Part shown: positions 1-6,833 of the stretch, piece by piece | Layout of the letters: every line of letters begins with the position of its first letter | How positions within the stretch are numbered: the first letter of the stretch is position 1 | Assembly (NCBI GenBank): GCA_903970355.1 | Contig: CAJCIF010000467.1 | Coordinates: 1-10,792 of the forward strand | Origin: Actinomycetota bacterium | Lineage (GTDB): Bacteria > Cyanobacteriota > Vampirovibrionia > Obscuribacterales > Obscuribacteraceae | DNA: 10,792 nucleotides | Direction of reading: 5' to 3' | Translations under genes and position numbers: made by a program | Notes under the pieces: generated by a model | Database searches by the model: none | Told to the model about the DNA's origin: nothing | Seen by the model: the letters and a program-made list of their open reading frames with translations, nothing else

Positions 1-14
1 CGCTCTTCCGATCT
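1..14. other. residual Illumina sequencing adapter
   Basis: The first 14 bases (CGCTCTTCCGATCT) equal the last 14 bases of the Illumina TruSeq read-1 adapter. They sit exactly at the contig end, where untrimmed adapter is expected. The coding frame of the following gene reads through them only by chance; the first complete native codon is GGA at 16-18. These bases should be trimmed and not translated. Confidence 0.93.
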
Positions 15-1326
15 CGGATCTGCTTTTGGTTACACTCAATTAGTGTTATCGGATCAGAGTGAACCTGGGCCGTCGGCATTGGCAGTCTATGAAGCAAGTA
101 CAGACTTTCACCGAATGTTCTATCCCGGAAACGCATTTTCCTTGTACAGCGCGCTTTCTTGGGCATTGAATAGTTATGGTGATAAAGAACGAAGTAGTTG
201 GCCTCCCGATATTGAGATCAGAAATGCTGCACGTGGATTTCCGTTGATCGATTCCGATAAACAAGGCATTGGTAAAGAAATCTCTTTTTTCCGAGACTGG
301 GTTTTGCACTCTGAGGTTGACTCATACTGGAAAAACATCGATGGCGTCAATAGATCACAGCACATAAAAGCTCCCGTATTGTCGATAGCCGGTTGGTACG
401 ATCCGTTTCTCCTCACTCAACTGAAAGATTTTGCAGAGATTCGCAAATCCGCAAACATGGAAGTTGCAAAAAAGAGCCGCCTGATCATCGGGCCCTGGAT
501 TCATGCCGGTGAACTTGCCTTTGCGAATGGCACGCAATCGGAAAAATTTCGGCCGAAAAGTTTGTCTGAGAGCTTGCCGTGGTTTGATGAAATACTAAAT
601 GGAGCAGAATTTCAAAACAGTGAGAATTCACCAATCCGTATTTACGTGTTAGGAAAGAACGAATGGCGAACTGAAAATGAATGGCCATTAGCTAGATGCA
701 AATACACTGCATATTATTTGCGGAGCGGTGGGGGAGCAAATGGATCCACAAGTGATGGGCAACTTTCACTGAACCCACCAGATGCACGTGAACCGAAAGA
801 TCAGTTTACTTATGATCCGAAAGATCCTGTACCAACAGCAGGAGGAGCAATGATTGGTAGTGGGGCTGGAATTGCTGATCAGAGTATCTTGGAATCGCGT
901 GCGGATGTCTTGAATTACACAACTCCCGTCTTGGATAAAGACACAGAAGTTACCGGTCCAGTAACTGCAAGACTATACGTTTCTACTACGGCACCATGCA
1001 CAGATTTTACCGCCAAGCTGGTGGATGTTTTTCCAAACGGACAATCCTTCAACGTCTCTGTTGGCATTCTCCGTCGAAAATTCAATGGCTCAACACAAGC
1101 CGGTCAAGCTCAAGAAATTGAAATGGAGCTTTGGCCAACCAGCATGTCCTTTGAAAAAGGGCACCGTATACGGTTAGAAGTATCCAGCAGCAATTTCCCT
1201 CGATTCGATCGGAATCCAAACACTGGGAAAAACATTGCAACAGAGAATAAAACGATATTAGCGCGTCAGACAGTATTCCACACCCCAAGCTTTCCTTCTC
1301 ACATTACTCTTCCGCTAATTCCGTAG
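15..1326 (+). CDS. CocE/NonD-type alpha/beta hydrolase (X-Pro dipeptidyl-peptidase S15 family), 5'-truncated
   Basis: This is the C-terminal part, about 437 residues, of a serine hydrolase of the CocE/NonD family (cocaine esterase, glutaryl-7-ACA acylase, X-Pro peptidase class). The frame is open to the left edge, so the GTG at 43 is not the start. The catalytic triad can be read off: SAFGYTQ at 19-39 matches the family nucleophile motif S-Y-x-G-x-T-Q, with Ser at 19-21; GWYD places the Asp at 400-402; GPWIH places the His at 502-504. The region from about 900 to the stop fits the C-terminal jelly-roll domain and ends in the family-like QTVFHTPSFPSHITLPLIP. Family members usually have 550-650 residues, so roughly 120-200 N-terminal residues, including any signal peptide, lie off the contig. 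The substrate (ester, amide or peptide) cannot be told. It is probably the first visible gene of an operon with the FAD oxidoreductase 19 bp downstream. Confidence 0.88.
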
Positions 1327-1345
1327 AAAGGTATTCATTCAGATT

Positions 1346-2806
1346 ATGAGCATTCAGCTTGCTGACTCTAAAAAGGTACTCGTGTCGCCTTATTGTGAGG
1401 TTGTTAACGACACGCATTCTCAATTGAATCCCACCGTGATCAAAGGGAGATTCGCTCCTTCCAACTTGTCTGAAATCGTAGAGGTAATTAAACTGGCACA
1501 TTCCAGCAAGGATCGGATTTGTATTGCCGGTGGACGACATGCTATGGGCGGACAGCAGTTTCTGAGATCAGGCATGCTTTTAGATATGGCTGGAATGAAT
1601 AAAGTCTTGCACTTTGATGAAGAGCGTGGATTGCTCGAAGTGGAAGGAGGAATATTTTGGCCTGACATTATAGATTTCTTGAAAGAAAAACAAAAGGGAA
1701 AGAGAAGTGTCTGGGTTATTTCACAAAAGCAAACTGGTGCTAACTCATTAAGTATCGGGGGAGCGGTAAGCGCTAATGTTCATGGACGTGGACTGACACG
1801 CCCGCCTTTAGTTGACGATTTAGAAGACATAACGGTGGTGTTGTCAGACGGGCAAACTAAGATCTGTTCGCGTACAGAAAATCCCGAGCTCTTTAGCCTG
1901 GTTGTGGGTGGTTATGGATTGTTTGGAATCATCGCTTCTGCCACATTGAGATTGGTTCCTAGAGCCGTTTTGCAGCGAACTGTCGAAATTGTTGAAGCCG
2001 AAAATGTAATTTCACGATTGGAAAAAAGGATTAACAATGGAGCGAAGTATGGTGATTTCCAATTTGCTATCGATCCCACATCACCCGACTTCTTGAATAA
2101 AGGAATTATGAGTACCTATGCTGAAGTCCCCAATGCTTCAGTTGCTACAGAACATCGGTTATTACGTGAAGATGACTGGAAAGACCTCTTATATCTTGCG
2201 CACGTTGACAAAACTGCCGCTTTCGAAAAGTACAGCAATTACTATTTGAGTACTAATGGACAATTATACGAATCGGATGTTTTTCAACTCGCAACTTATA
2301 TAGATAACTACCACAAAGATTTAGACGGGCGTATTCCGCGCCATAAGGGGACGGAGCTGATCACCGAACTCTACGTGCCACGCCCAGCTCTTGGAAAATT
2401 TTTGAAGGAAGCAGCAGATTTACTTCGTCAGCACCATGCAGATGTAATCTATGGCACTGTTCGGCTAATTAAGGAAGACAAGATCTCGTTTTTAGCTTGG
2501 GCAACGCAGCCATGGGCATGCACTGTTTTGAATATTCATGTCGAACATACCAAAGCCGGAATGACACGCGCTGCCAAAATATTTTCAGATTTGATCGAAC
2601 TTGCTATCAATTCTAGCGGCTCTTATTATCTCACTTACCATAAATATGCATCGTCCCAGCAAGTGCTTGCTTGTTATCCGCAAATGATCCAGTTTTTTGC
2701 TGCGAAACGTAAGTATGATCCCAAGGGATTATTTAACAGTGATTGGTATGAGCACCACTTAGACTTATTGCTCGAGAACAAACTCTTCTCAAATAAATAT
2801 ATTTAA
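1346..2806 (+). CDS. FAD-linked oxidoreductase (VAO/PCMH fold, GlcD-like)
   Basis: A 486-residue flavoprotein of the vanillyl-alcohol-oxidase fold. The FAD-binding PCMH domain spans about residues 30-207: GRFAPSNLSEIVEVIKLA near the start, IAGGRHAMGGQ at 60-70, SIGGAVSANVHGRG at 136-149, VVGGYGLFGIIASATLRL near its end. His65 in the GRHAMGGQ loop is at the position where some VAO-family enzymes bind FAD covalently; whether it does so here is inference. The substrate domain follows, and the C-terminal KYDPKGLFNS (456-465) is the usual closing motif of FAD-linked oxidases. Full length, no signal peptide. The ATG is preceded by AAAGG 14 bp upstream, a rather long spacing. The 19-bp gap to the hydrolase suggests cotranscription. 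The substrate is not predictable; sugar-lactone, alditol, aryl-alcohol and hydroxy-acid oxidases all share this architecture. Confidence 0.85.
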   Translation: MSIQLADSKKVLVSPYCEVVNDTHSQLNPTVIKGRFAPSNLSEIVEVIKLAHSSKDRICIAGGRHAMGGQQFLRSGMLLDMAGMNKVLHFDEERGLLEVEGGIFWPDIIDFLKEKQKGKRSVWVISQKQTGANSLSIGGAVSANVHGRGLTRPPLVDDLEDITVVLSDGQTKICSRTENPELFSLVVGGYGLFGIIASATLRLVPRAVLQRTVEIVEAENVISRLEKRINNGAKYGDFQFAIDPTSPDFLNKGIMSTYAEVPNASVATEHRLLREDDWKDLLYLAHVDKTAAFEKYSNYYLSTNGQLYESDVFQLATYIDNYHKDLDGRIPRHKGTELITELYVPRPALGKFLKEAADLLRQHHADVIYGTVRLIKEDKISFLAWATQPWACTVLNIHVEHTKAGMTRAAKIFSDLIELAINSSGSYYLTYHKYASSQQVLACYPQMIQFFAAKRKYDPKGLFNSDWYEHHLDLLLENKLFSNKYI

Positions 2807-2813
2807 GAGCGAT

Positions 2814-2930
2814 CTAACTTTTGCCGATGAAATTGTACAAAATGAAAAAGCCGGCACCGAATACGATGCTGATGATGAGTACTATCGGCCCAAGGGGGGC
2901 TGCTTTATCACGTTCGTAGTAATCGTTCAT
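2814..2930 (-). CDS. single-span membrane microprotein, 38 aa
   Basis: A 38-residue protein, MNDYYERDKAAPLG followed by a hydrophobic span (PIVLIISIVFGAGFFILYNFIG, about residues 15-36) and ending in KS. The frame stays open upstream to 3050, but this start is chosen because a strong GGAGG stands 6 nt before the ATG and the upstream extension looks non-coding. An AT-rich TATATA at 2964-2969, about 33 nt upstream, could be a -10 element, so it may have its own promoter as well as readthrough from the cupin 141 bp upstream. The charged N-terminus and short C-terminus predict an N-in membrane anchor. It is the last gene of the amidase-MarR-cupin strand block and converges on the FAD oxidoreductase with 7 bp between stops. 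Not recognised as a known family; function unknown. Confidence 0.62.
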   Translation of the reverse strand: MNDYYERDKAAPLGPIVLIISIVFGAGFFILYNFIGKS

Positions 2931-2997
2931 GTTTCCTCCGATCGCAAACGCCAAAAGTTTAGATATATACCATTTTGGCCGGCTTTTGAGGAGGATT

Positions 2998-3041
2998 CGT
3001 GAAGAATCACGCGGATCTGTAAAGCGGACGTGAAGAGTCCG
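2998..3041. repeat. two small hairpins with related sequence
   Basis: In the 141-bp gap between the cupin stop and the microprotein start are two inverted repeats: CGTGA-AGAA-TCACG at 2998-3011 and CGGAC-N7-GTCCG at 3025-3041. They share the core CGTGAAGA(A/G)TC 31 bp apart. Read on the minus strand they follow the cupin gene and could act as a weak 3'-end or processing structure; neither is followed by a proper U-tract, so a strong intrinsic terminator is not supported. Confidence 0.35.
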
Positions 3042-3071
3042 AAATAGCAAAGTTAGAGGTGAGGGGGCGGG

Positions 3072-3551
3072 TTATGCCGGCCAATTGACGGGATCTTCCA
3101 ATGCAATGCCATCGCCAAAGGTGTCATCACCAAGGGAACCTTCTTTGGCTTGAACACAAATAAAGTAGAGGTCGTCCGATGAGTTGTTGCGAATGCACCG
3201 CTTGCCCGGGGTAGCAATTCGCACAATTGAGCCTTCCTCAACGTCAATAATTTCTCCATCAACCTGCATCTGTCCTTTGCCCTTCACAAAGATGTAGGCT
3301 TCTTCGTTAGCTTTGTGTTGATGCAAGAACGGCGCGCCTCTTCCTGCCGGCAGCTTGTTCATAGAAAACTGCATGCCGGAAAGCTTGAGTAAATCTCGCA
3401 CGAAGAGCTTGCCGGTTATAGTGCGCTTCATCCTGGGATGCTCTAATTGGAAGCTGTCCAGTTGAGCCATCGGACCGGCGTGGACAGCAGAGAAATTTTC
3501 TCCTTGCTGTGACTTTACGTTCGCCTCTTGCTTTACGGTAATAGCAGTCAT
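3072..3551 (-). CDS. cupin-domain protein with an altered second motif
   Basis: A 159-residue single-domain cupin. Motif 1 is HQHKANEEAYIFVKGKGQ: His77, His79 and Glu83/Glu84 are the expected metal ligands. Motif 2 is EGSIVRIATPGKRCIRNNS (about 106-124); the usual ligand His after PG is replaced (PGKRCIRN, Cys119 at that position), so metal binding would rest on two His and one Glu, or be lost. Such Cupin_2-like proteins are usually of unassigned function; dioxygenase, isomerase and ligand-binding roles are all possible. The ATG has GAGGAGA about 6 nt upstream. It follows the MarR gene by 51 bp on the same strand. A possible promoter (TTGTCA at 3615-3620, 16-nt spacer, TATTTA at 3593-3598, minus strand) and a small palindrome at 3572-3583 precede it. 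Cytosolic. Confidence 0.85.
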   Translation of the reverse strand: MTAITVKQEANVKSQQGENFSAVHAGPMAQLDSFQLEHPRMKRTITGKLFVRDLLKLSGMQFSMNKLPAGRGAPFLHQHKANEEAYIFVKGKGQMQVDGEIIDVEEGSIVRIATPGKRCIRNNSSDDLYFICVQAKEGSLGDDTFGDGIALEDPVNWPA

Positions 3552-3571
3552 GATGTTCTCCTCGAATCTAA

Positions 3572-3583
3572 GTGTAGATACAC
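3572..3583 (-). promoter_or_regulatory. small palindrome upstream of the cupin, candidate operator
   Basis: GTGTA-GA-TACAC, perfect 5-bp arms around two bases, ends about 20 nt before the cupin start codon and about 10 nt downstream of a weak predicted -10 (3593-3598), that is, around the expected transcription start. The location suits a repressor site for the adjacent MarR protein. It is short and could be chance. Confidence 0.3.
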
Positions 3584-3602
3584 GTATGGTGGTAAATAAA
3601 AA

Positions 3603-4067
3603 CTAGCCGAGCGTTGACAAAGCAGCTGTGGCATTCAATTTTTTCAAAAGATCTTTCCAGTTATTCTGTCCGAGTCGACCAATAATCCTGTTTTGAACTT
3701 CTTCCCAGAGAGGAATGGCTTCCATAAGAGATGCCTGCCCTTTTTTAGTGATTTTGACAAGTTTAATACGCTTGTCTTCGCCAGCCTCGACACGAATGAG
3801 TGATTGAAGTTCCAGTGGTTTGAGATTGCGTGAGAGCGTCGTGCGGTCCATCATCACTTTCTCTGAAAGAGTGTTGATAGAAGGGTTACGCATTAAAGTA
3901 ATAGCAATGAGTAATCCCATTTGGTTTGTAGTTAGACCAGCCGGTGCCAGCGCCTCATCGTACAAATTGGTAACTGCTCTTGATGCCCTTCGGACGTGTA
4001 AGCAAGTACAGTGGGCTGCGATATCAGCACACTTCAAAATAACGCTTTCGTCGAACTCCGTGACCAC
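3603..4067 (-). CDS. MarR-family winged-helix transcriptional regulator
   Basis: A 154-residue MarR-type dimeric repressor or activator when started at GTG 4067. The sequence begins VVTEFDESVILKCADIAAH; the motif RRASRAVTNLYDEALAPAGL (26-45) is the family dimerisation and first DNA-binding-domain helix pattern. The winged helix runs from about 61 to 110: NTLSEKVMMDRTTLSRNL as helix-turn-helix and GEDKRIKLVKITKKG as wing, with the conserved D-x-R pair (Asp98, Arg100). The frame is open to a TTG at 4178, but that would overlap the amidase by 80 nt; GTG 4067 gives the usual family length. There is no clear Shine-Dalgarno, so the start is the least certain part. Cys13, Cys20 and Cys22 cluster at the N-terminus and might sense thiol-reactive or oxidising compounds (inference). 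It lies between amidase and cupin, which it probably controls along with itself. Confidence 0.86.
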   Translation of the reverse strand: MVTEFDESVILKCADIAAHCTCLHVRRASRAVTNLYDEALAPAGLTTNQMGLLIAITLMRNPSINTLSEKVMMDRTTLSRNLKPLELQSLIRVEAGEDKRIKLVKITKKGQASLMEAIPLWEEVQNRIIGRLGQNNWKDLLKKLNATAALSTLG

Positions 4068-4072
4068 AATAT

Positions 4073-4092
4073 GAGTATATGCACTTATACTC
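4073..4092. promoter_or_regulatory. perfect inverted repeat upstream of the MarR gene, candidate operator
   Basis: GAGTATA-N6-TATACTC, perfect 7-bp arms and 20 bp overall, fills most of the 31-bp gap between the amidase stop (4099) and the MarR start (4067). Length, symmetry and position match autoregulatory MarR sites, which are usually 16-20 bp palindromes. As RNA it would also form a hairpin just before the start codon, which could affect translation; no U-tract follows, so a terminator is unlikely. Confidence 0.5.
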
Positions 4093-4098
4093 TGAAAT

Positions 4099-5607
4099 TC
4101 AAGGGGCTCCTGAGTTTCCCGACCATATTGGCGGCCTTCTTTGAAACCATGGTTGGGCTCTTTCCAGCTGCCCTGCAACTTGGAAAAGCGTGTCCTCTTC
4201 TCCGAAGCGGGCTACCAATTGAGTGCCTATCGGTAAGTTGTCTTTCGTCCAGTAAAGAGGTACGGAAATTGCCGGTTGGCCGGTCATGTTAAATGGCGCA
4301 CAAAACGCAGTCCACTGAAAACTTTTTTTGGCTAGCTGGCCTATCGTGTTGCGCACAAGTTGCGAGTTGCCGGTGGCAACAACAGTTAATAGGATAGCTT
4401 CATCAATGGCAGTTGGTTTAAGCTCGCCGATTTTTACAGGCGGACGAGACAGTGTCGGCGTAAGGAGAAGATCGTAGCTGGTAAAGAAGTCGGTCATTAT
4501 TCTTGCCAATTCTCCTTCGGCAGACACAGCTTGAGCCACATCCCAGGCTGAAAGAACATGGGCAGATTTGATCATCCCCCATGTGCATGGCTCGAAATCG
4601 CTCGCCTTACTTACTGCACCTTTTTCTTCTTCCATCCAGGAATGTGCAGTAGCTGCTATGGCAGACCAGAGCATCAAGAAATTTTTGGCAACTTCTCTGT
4701 AGTTAATTCCTTTCGGTTCCGCATCTTCAACATGGTGTCCCAGATCAGCCAACAATTTCGCCGAGTGATCGAGGGCAGCCTGGCACTCGGGGTGCACGTT
4801 ATCGCCTAGCATCGTTCCTCTATAAACAGCAACTCTCAATTTGCCTGGCTCTTTATCTACTTCCGAGAGATAAGAATTCTTCGGCGGTGGTGCACTAAAT
4901 GTGGTGGCAGGACCTTTTCCATTTGTTGCATCCAACAAAGCAGCAGAATCACGAACAGTTCGAGTGATTACGTGATCTACGGCTAGATGCCCAACCATTT
5001 CCGAGCGTCGAGGGCCAAAAGGTTGTCTGCCTCGCGAAGGCTTAAGACCAAATAGTCCGGTACAGCTTGCCGGACCCCTTATCGAGCCACCACCGTCCGA
5101 GGCGTGAGCAATAGGCAGAATTCCCGCGGCAACAGCTGCGGCCGCTCCGCCGCTTGAACCTCCGGGGCTCAAATTTGTGTTCCAGGGATTGCGACATGGT
5201 CCAAAAAGGCGAGGTTCCGTGACTGCCAGTTGCCCGAACTCCGGTGTATTGGTTTTGCCAAAAATGATGAAACCGGCTTTGCGAATTCGTTCAAAGAAAG
5301 TGGAATCTGCCCTGGCGACGAGATTTTTGTAAGCATGGGAAGCGAAGGTGATGGGCATTCCTTTTACTGTTCCGCCCAGGTCCTTTGCCAAAAAGGGAAC
5401 GCCCCGAAAAGGACCATCTTCTCCCAATTCTGTTATCTGTAAGCGAGCATTGTCGAAGGCGGAATGCACAATGGCATTGAGCTTTGTGTTCACCTTAGCG
5501 CTGCGAGCCAGGCACTCTTCTAAAAGTTCTTCCGGTTTAACCTGTTTGTTCCGAACTAGTTCGGCTAATCCCAAACCGTCGTAAGCATCGAATTCGGAAA
5601 AGCCCAT
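4099..5607 (-). CDS. amidase-signature hydrolase (NylA/GatA-like)
   Basis: A 502-residue amidase-signature enzyme that hydrolyses a carboxamide bond through a Ser-cisSer-Lys triad. All three are visible with the family spacing: Lys75 in LAKD, cis-Ser151 in SPGGSSGG, nucleophile Ser175 in DGGGSIRGPAS (75-to-151 and 151-to-175 distances as in the fatty acid amide hydrolase family). The Gly/Ser-rich signature spans about 145-185. Length and layout resemble 6-aminohexanoate-cyclic-dimer hydrolase (NylA) and stand-alone amidases rather than GatA: no gatB or gatC is adjacent, and the protein is cytosolic without a signal peptide. The substrate is not determinable. AAAGG lies 7 nt before the ATG. 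It is first of a minus-strand group followed by the MarR regulator 31 bp downstream, and is divergent from the gene at 5776 across 168 bp. Confidence 0.9.
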   Translation of the reverse strand: MGFSEFDAYDGLGLAELVRNKQVKPEELLEECLARSAKVNTKLNAIVHSAFDNARLQITELGEDGPFRGVPFLAKDLGGTVKGMPITFASHAYKNLVARADSTFFERIRKAGFIIFGKTNTPEFGQLAVTEPRLFGPCRNPWNTNLSPGGSSGGAAAAVAAGILPIAHASDGGGSIRGPASCTGLFGLKPSRGRQPFGPRRSEMVGHLAVDHVITRTVRDSAALLDATNGKGPATTFSAPPPKNSYLSEVDKEPGKLRVAVYRGTMLGDNVHPECQAALDHSAKLLADLGHHVEDAEPKGINYREVAKNFLMLWSAIAATAHSWMEEEKGAVSKASDFEPCTWGMIKSAHVLSAWDVAQAVSAEGELARIMTDFFTSYDLLLTPTLSRPPVKIGELKPTAIDEAILLTVVATGNSQLVRNTIGQLAKKSFQWTAFCAPFNMTGQPAISVPLYWTKDNLPIGTQLVARFGEEDTLFQVAGQLERAQPWFQRRPPIWSGNSGAP

Positions 5608-5775
5608 TTGATAACCTTTTGCGGTGCGGACTTGAATTATTGCATCAATTATTGGGCCCGAGTTGTTCTATTTAGCAGCAGGCAATTTGGTTAAGCCCTT
5701 GAAAATTGGAGACATTTACCCTCAATTTGCACAAAAAGGTGGTTGAATTAGATTGTGGCATGGATATGGCTCTAG
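5608..5775. promoter_or_regulatory. divergent intergenic region
   Basis: These 168 bp separate the amidase (leftward) from the gene at 5776 (rightward) and must hold promoters for both. Visible: a direct repeat AATTATT at 5635-5641 and 5647-5653, close to the amidase start; the -35-like TTGAAA in CCCTTGAAAATT near 5699 for the rightward gene, with only a poor -10 (TCAATT) 17 nt on. No strong sigma-70 match and no clear operator seen. Confidence 0.3.
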
Positions 5776-6759
5776 ATGACTGTAATCAATTTGCCGGCTA
5801 AGGAAGATTCGTCCGCTCCAGAAGCGGAAGTTTTGCCGCCGGAAGAATCTACTCTTGTTAGTCAATTTATAGATCGTTCACAGACGATCATTCCGGGATT
5901 GCAAGTCACCCTCGCTAAGCGTGTTGTAATGCCAGGTTCTCGCCGAGTTCTTTGTATGGCAGCCCATACCAGTGTGCCGATTAGCGACAACGAACTTTCA
6001 TCGGTTTCAGAACTGGCACTGCGTCTCTCTGATGGCACGAGCTGTCTTTTGTCTTTGAAGTTTTTCAATGACACTATAGATAGTGGCTTCACAAATACCA
6101 ATCCTTTTATATATGATCCACAACGATATGAAACGGTCCACGGGCAATCTGATCTGGGAGTGGCAATATTAGCGGTCGCATTCGTGGCAATAACCGGCTA
6201 CTATTACGCCATTTCGCAGTCGATGATGGCGAACATGCACGGTAGCAGTACTGCTGTGTTTCACAAGAGCGCGAGCCATCCAGCATTTGTGAATACCAAA
6301 GTTGCACCTATTTCTACAGCAATGCCTAAGAATTTAGTTCCAGAGGCAAAGAGTGCACCGATAAAAACATCAACGGCCAAAGCCACGGTTGCAAAATCTA
6401 CCGCCACCAAATCCTCCATCTCTCACAGGTCCTCTTCTCACGTAAGAGCAAATAATAACGAATACGCGGAACCACCGCGCTCCTCACAGTTTGTCCCACC
6501 GCCGCCTCCAATGATGGTTTCGCCAATGCCATACAATCCGGCGATGTCGTACCCTTTCTACATGCCGAATAATGTGCAGCCGTTGGTGAAAAAATCAGTG
6601 ACTGCCGCCAAACCAAAAGCGATCGAGCAACCAGCTCCTAAGCCGATCGAGACAGTTGCTCCTAAAGCGATTGAACAAAAAGCGCAACAAATCGAAAGCG
6701 CAGCACCTGCTCCAGGTGAAGCTATGCAATTGGAACGCATTGTAATTCCCAATCAATAA
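5776..6759 (+). CDS. hypothetical single-span membrane protein with repetitive Pro/Ala/Lys tail
   Basis: A 327-residue protein not recognised as a known family. Residues 1-125 are a soluble, mixed region with a strand-rich part around 40-100. A hydrophobic span follows at about 127-147 (LGVAILAVAFVAITGYYYAI). The rest is low complexity: a Ser/Thr/Ala/Lys stretch (185-225), a proline run (VPPPPPMM, 240-247), and four 8-residue repeats of the type PKAIEQPA (280-311). Without an N-terminal signal peptide the first domain is probably cytosolic and the tail periplasmic, as a flexible wall-spanning linker (inference). The ATG directly follows an in-frame TAG and has only a weak GGAT upstream; no other good start is present. 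The propeller gene follows after 74 bp on the same strand. A similar layout occurs in envelope linkers such as TonB-like proteins, but no TonB C-terminal domain is seen. Confidence 0.7.
   Translation: MTVINLPAKEDSSAPEAEVLPPEESTLVSQFIDRSQTIIPGLQVTLAKRVVMPGSRRVLCMAAHTSVPISDNELSSVSELALRLSDGTSCLLSLKFFNDTIDSGFTNTNPFIYDPQRYETVHGQSDLGVAILAVAFVAITGYYYAISQSMMANMHGSSTAVFHKSASHPAFVNTKVAPISTAMPKNLVPEAKSAPIKTSTAKATVAKSTATKSSISHRSSSHVRANNNEYAEPPRSSQFVPPPPPMMVSPMPYNPAMSYPFYMPNNVQPLVKKSVTAAKPKAIEQPAPKPIETVAPKAIEQKAQQIESAAPAPGEAMQLERIVIPNQ
6613..6708 (+). repeat. four 24-bp in-frame repeats (8-residue units)
   Basis: Inside the hypothetical membrane protein, codons 280-311 read PKAIEQPA, PKPIETVA, PKAIEQKA, QQIESAAP. 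The period is 24 bp, conserved mainly as P-K-x-I-E. A proline- and charge-rich extended linker is the likely structure. Confidence 0.75.
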
Positions 6760-6833
6760 TCGAAAACGATTTAGCCGATGACCTGTTATTCTGCAACACG
6801 GCGTGTATTTGACGTGGCGAAGAGGAGTAGGTC

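Noticed and set aside
2846..2987. Inverted pair AAAAGCCGGC (2846-2855) and GCCGGCTTTT (2978-2987)
   Set aside because: Ten bases 120 bp apart with one arm inside a gene; chance similarity is likely and no other mobile-element sign is present.
2931..3050. N-terminal extension of the 38-residue protein
   Set aside because: The strong GGAGG at the internal ATG and the hairpins within the extension argue against it being coding.
4068..4178. Longer MarR start at TTG 4178
   Set aside because: It would overlap the amidase by 80 nt and add 37 residues outside the family length, with no ribosome site.
6758..6771. AATCG-AAAA-CGATT hairpin after the stop of the repeat-tailed gene
   Set aside because: A 5-bp AT-rich stem without a T-run is too weak to call a terminator.
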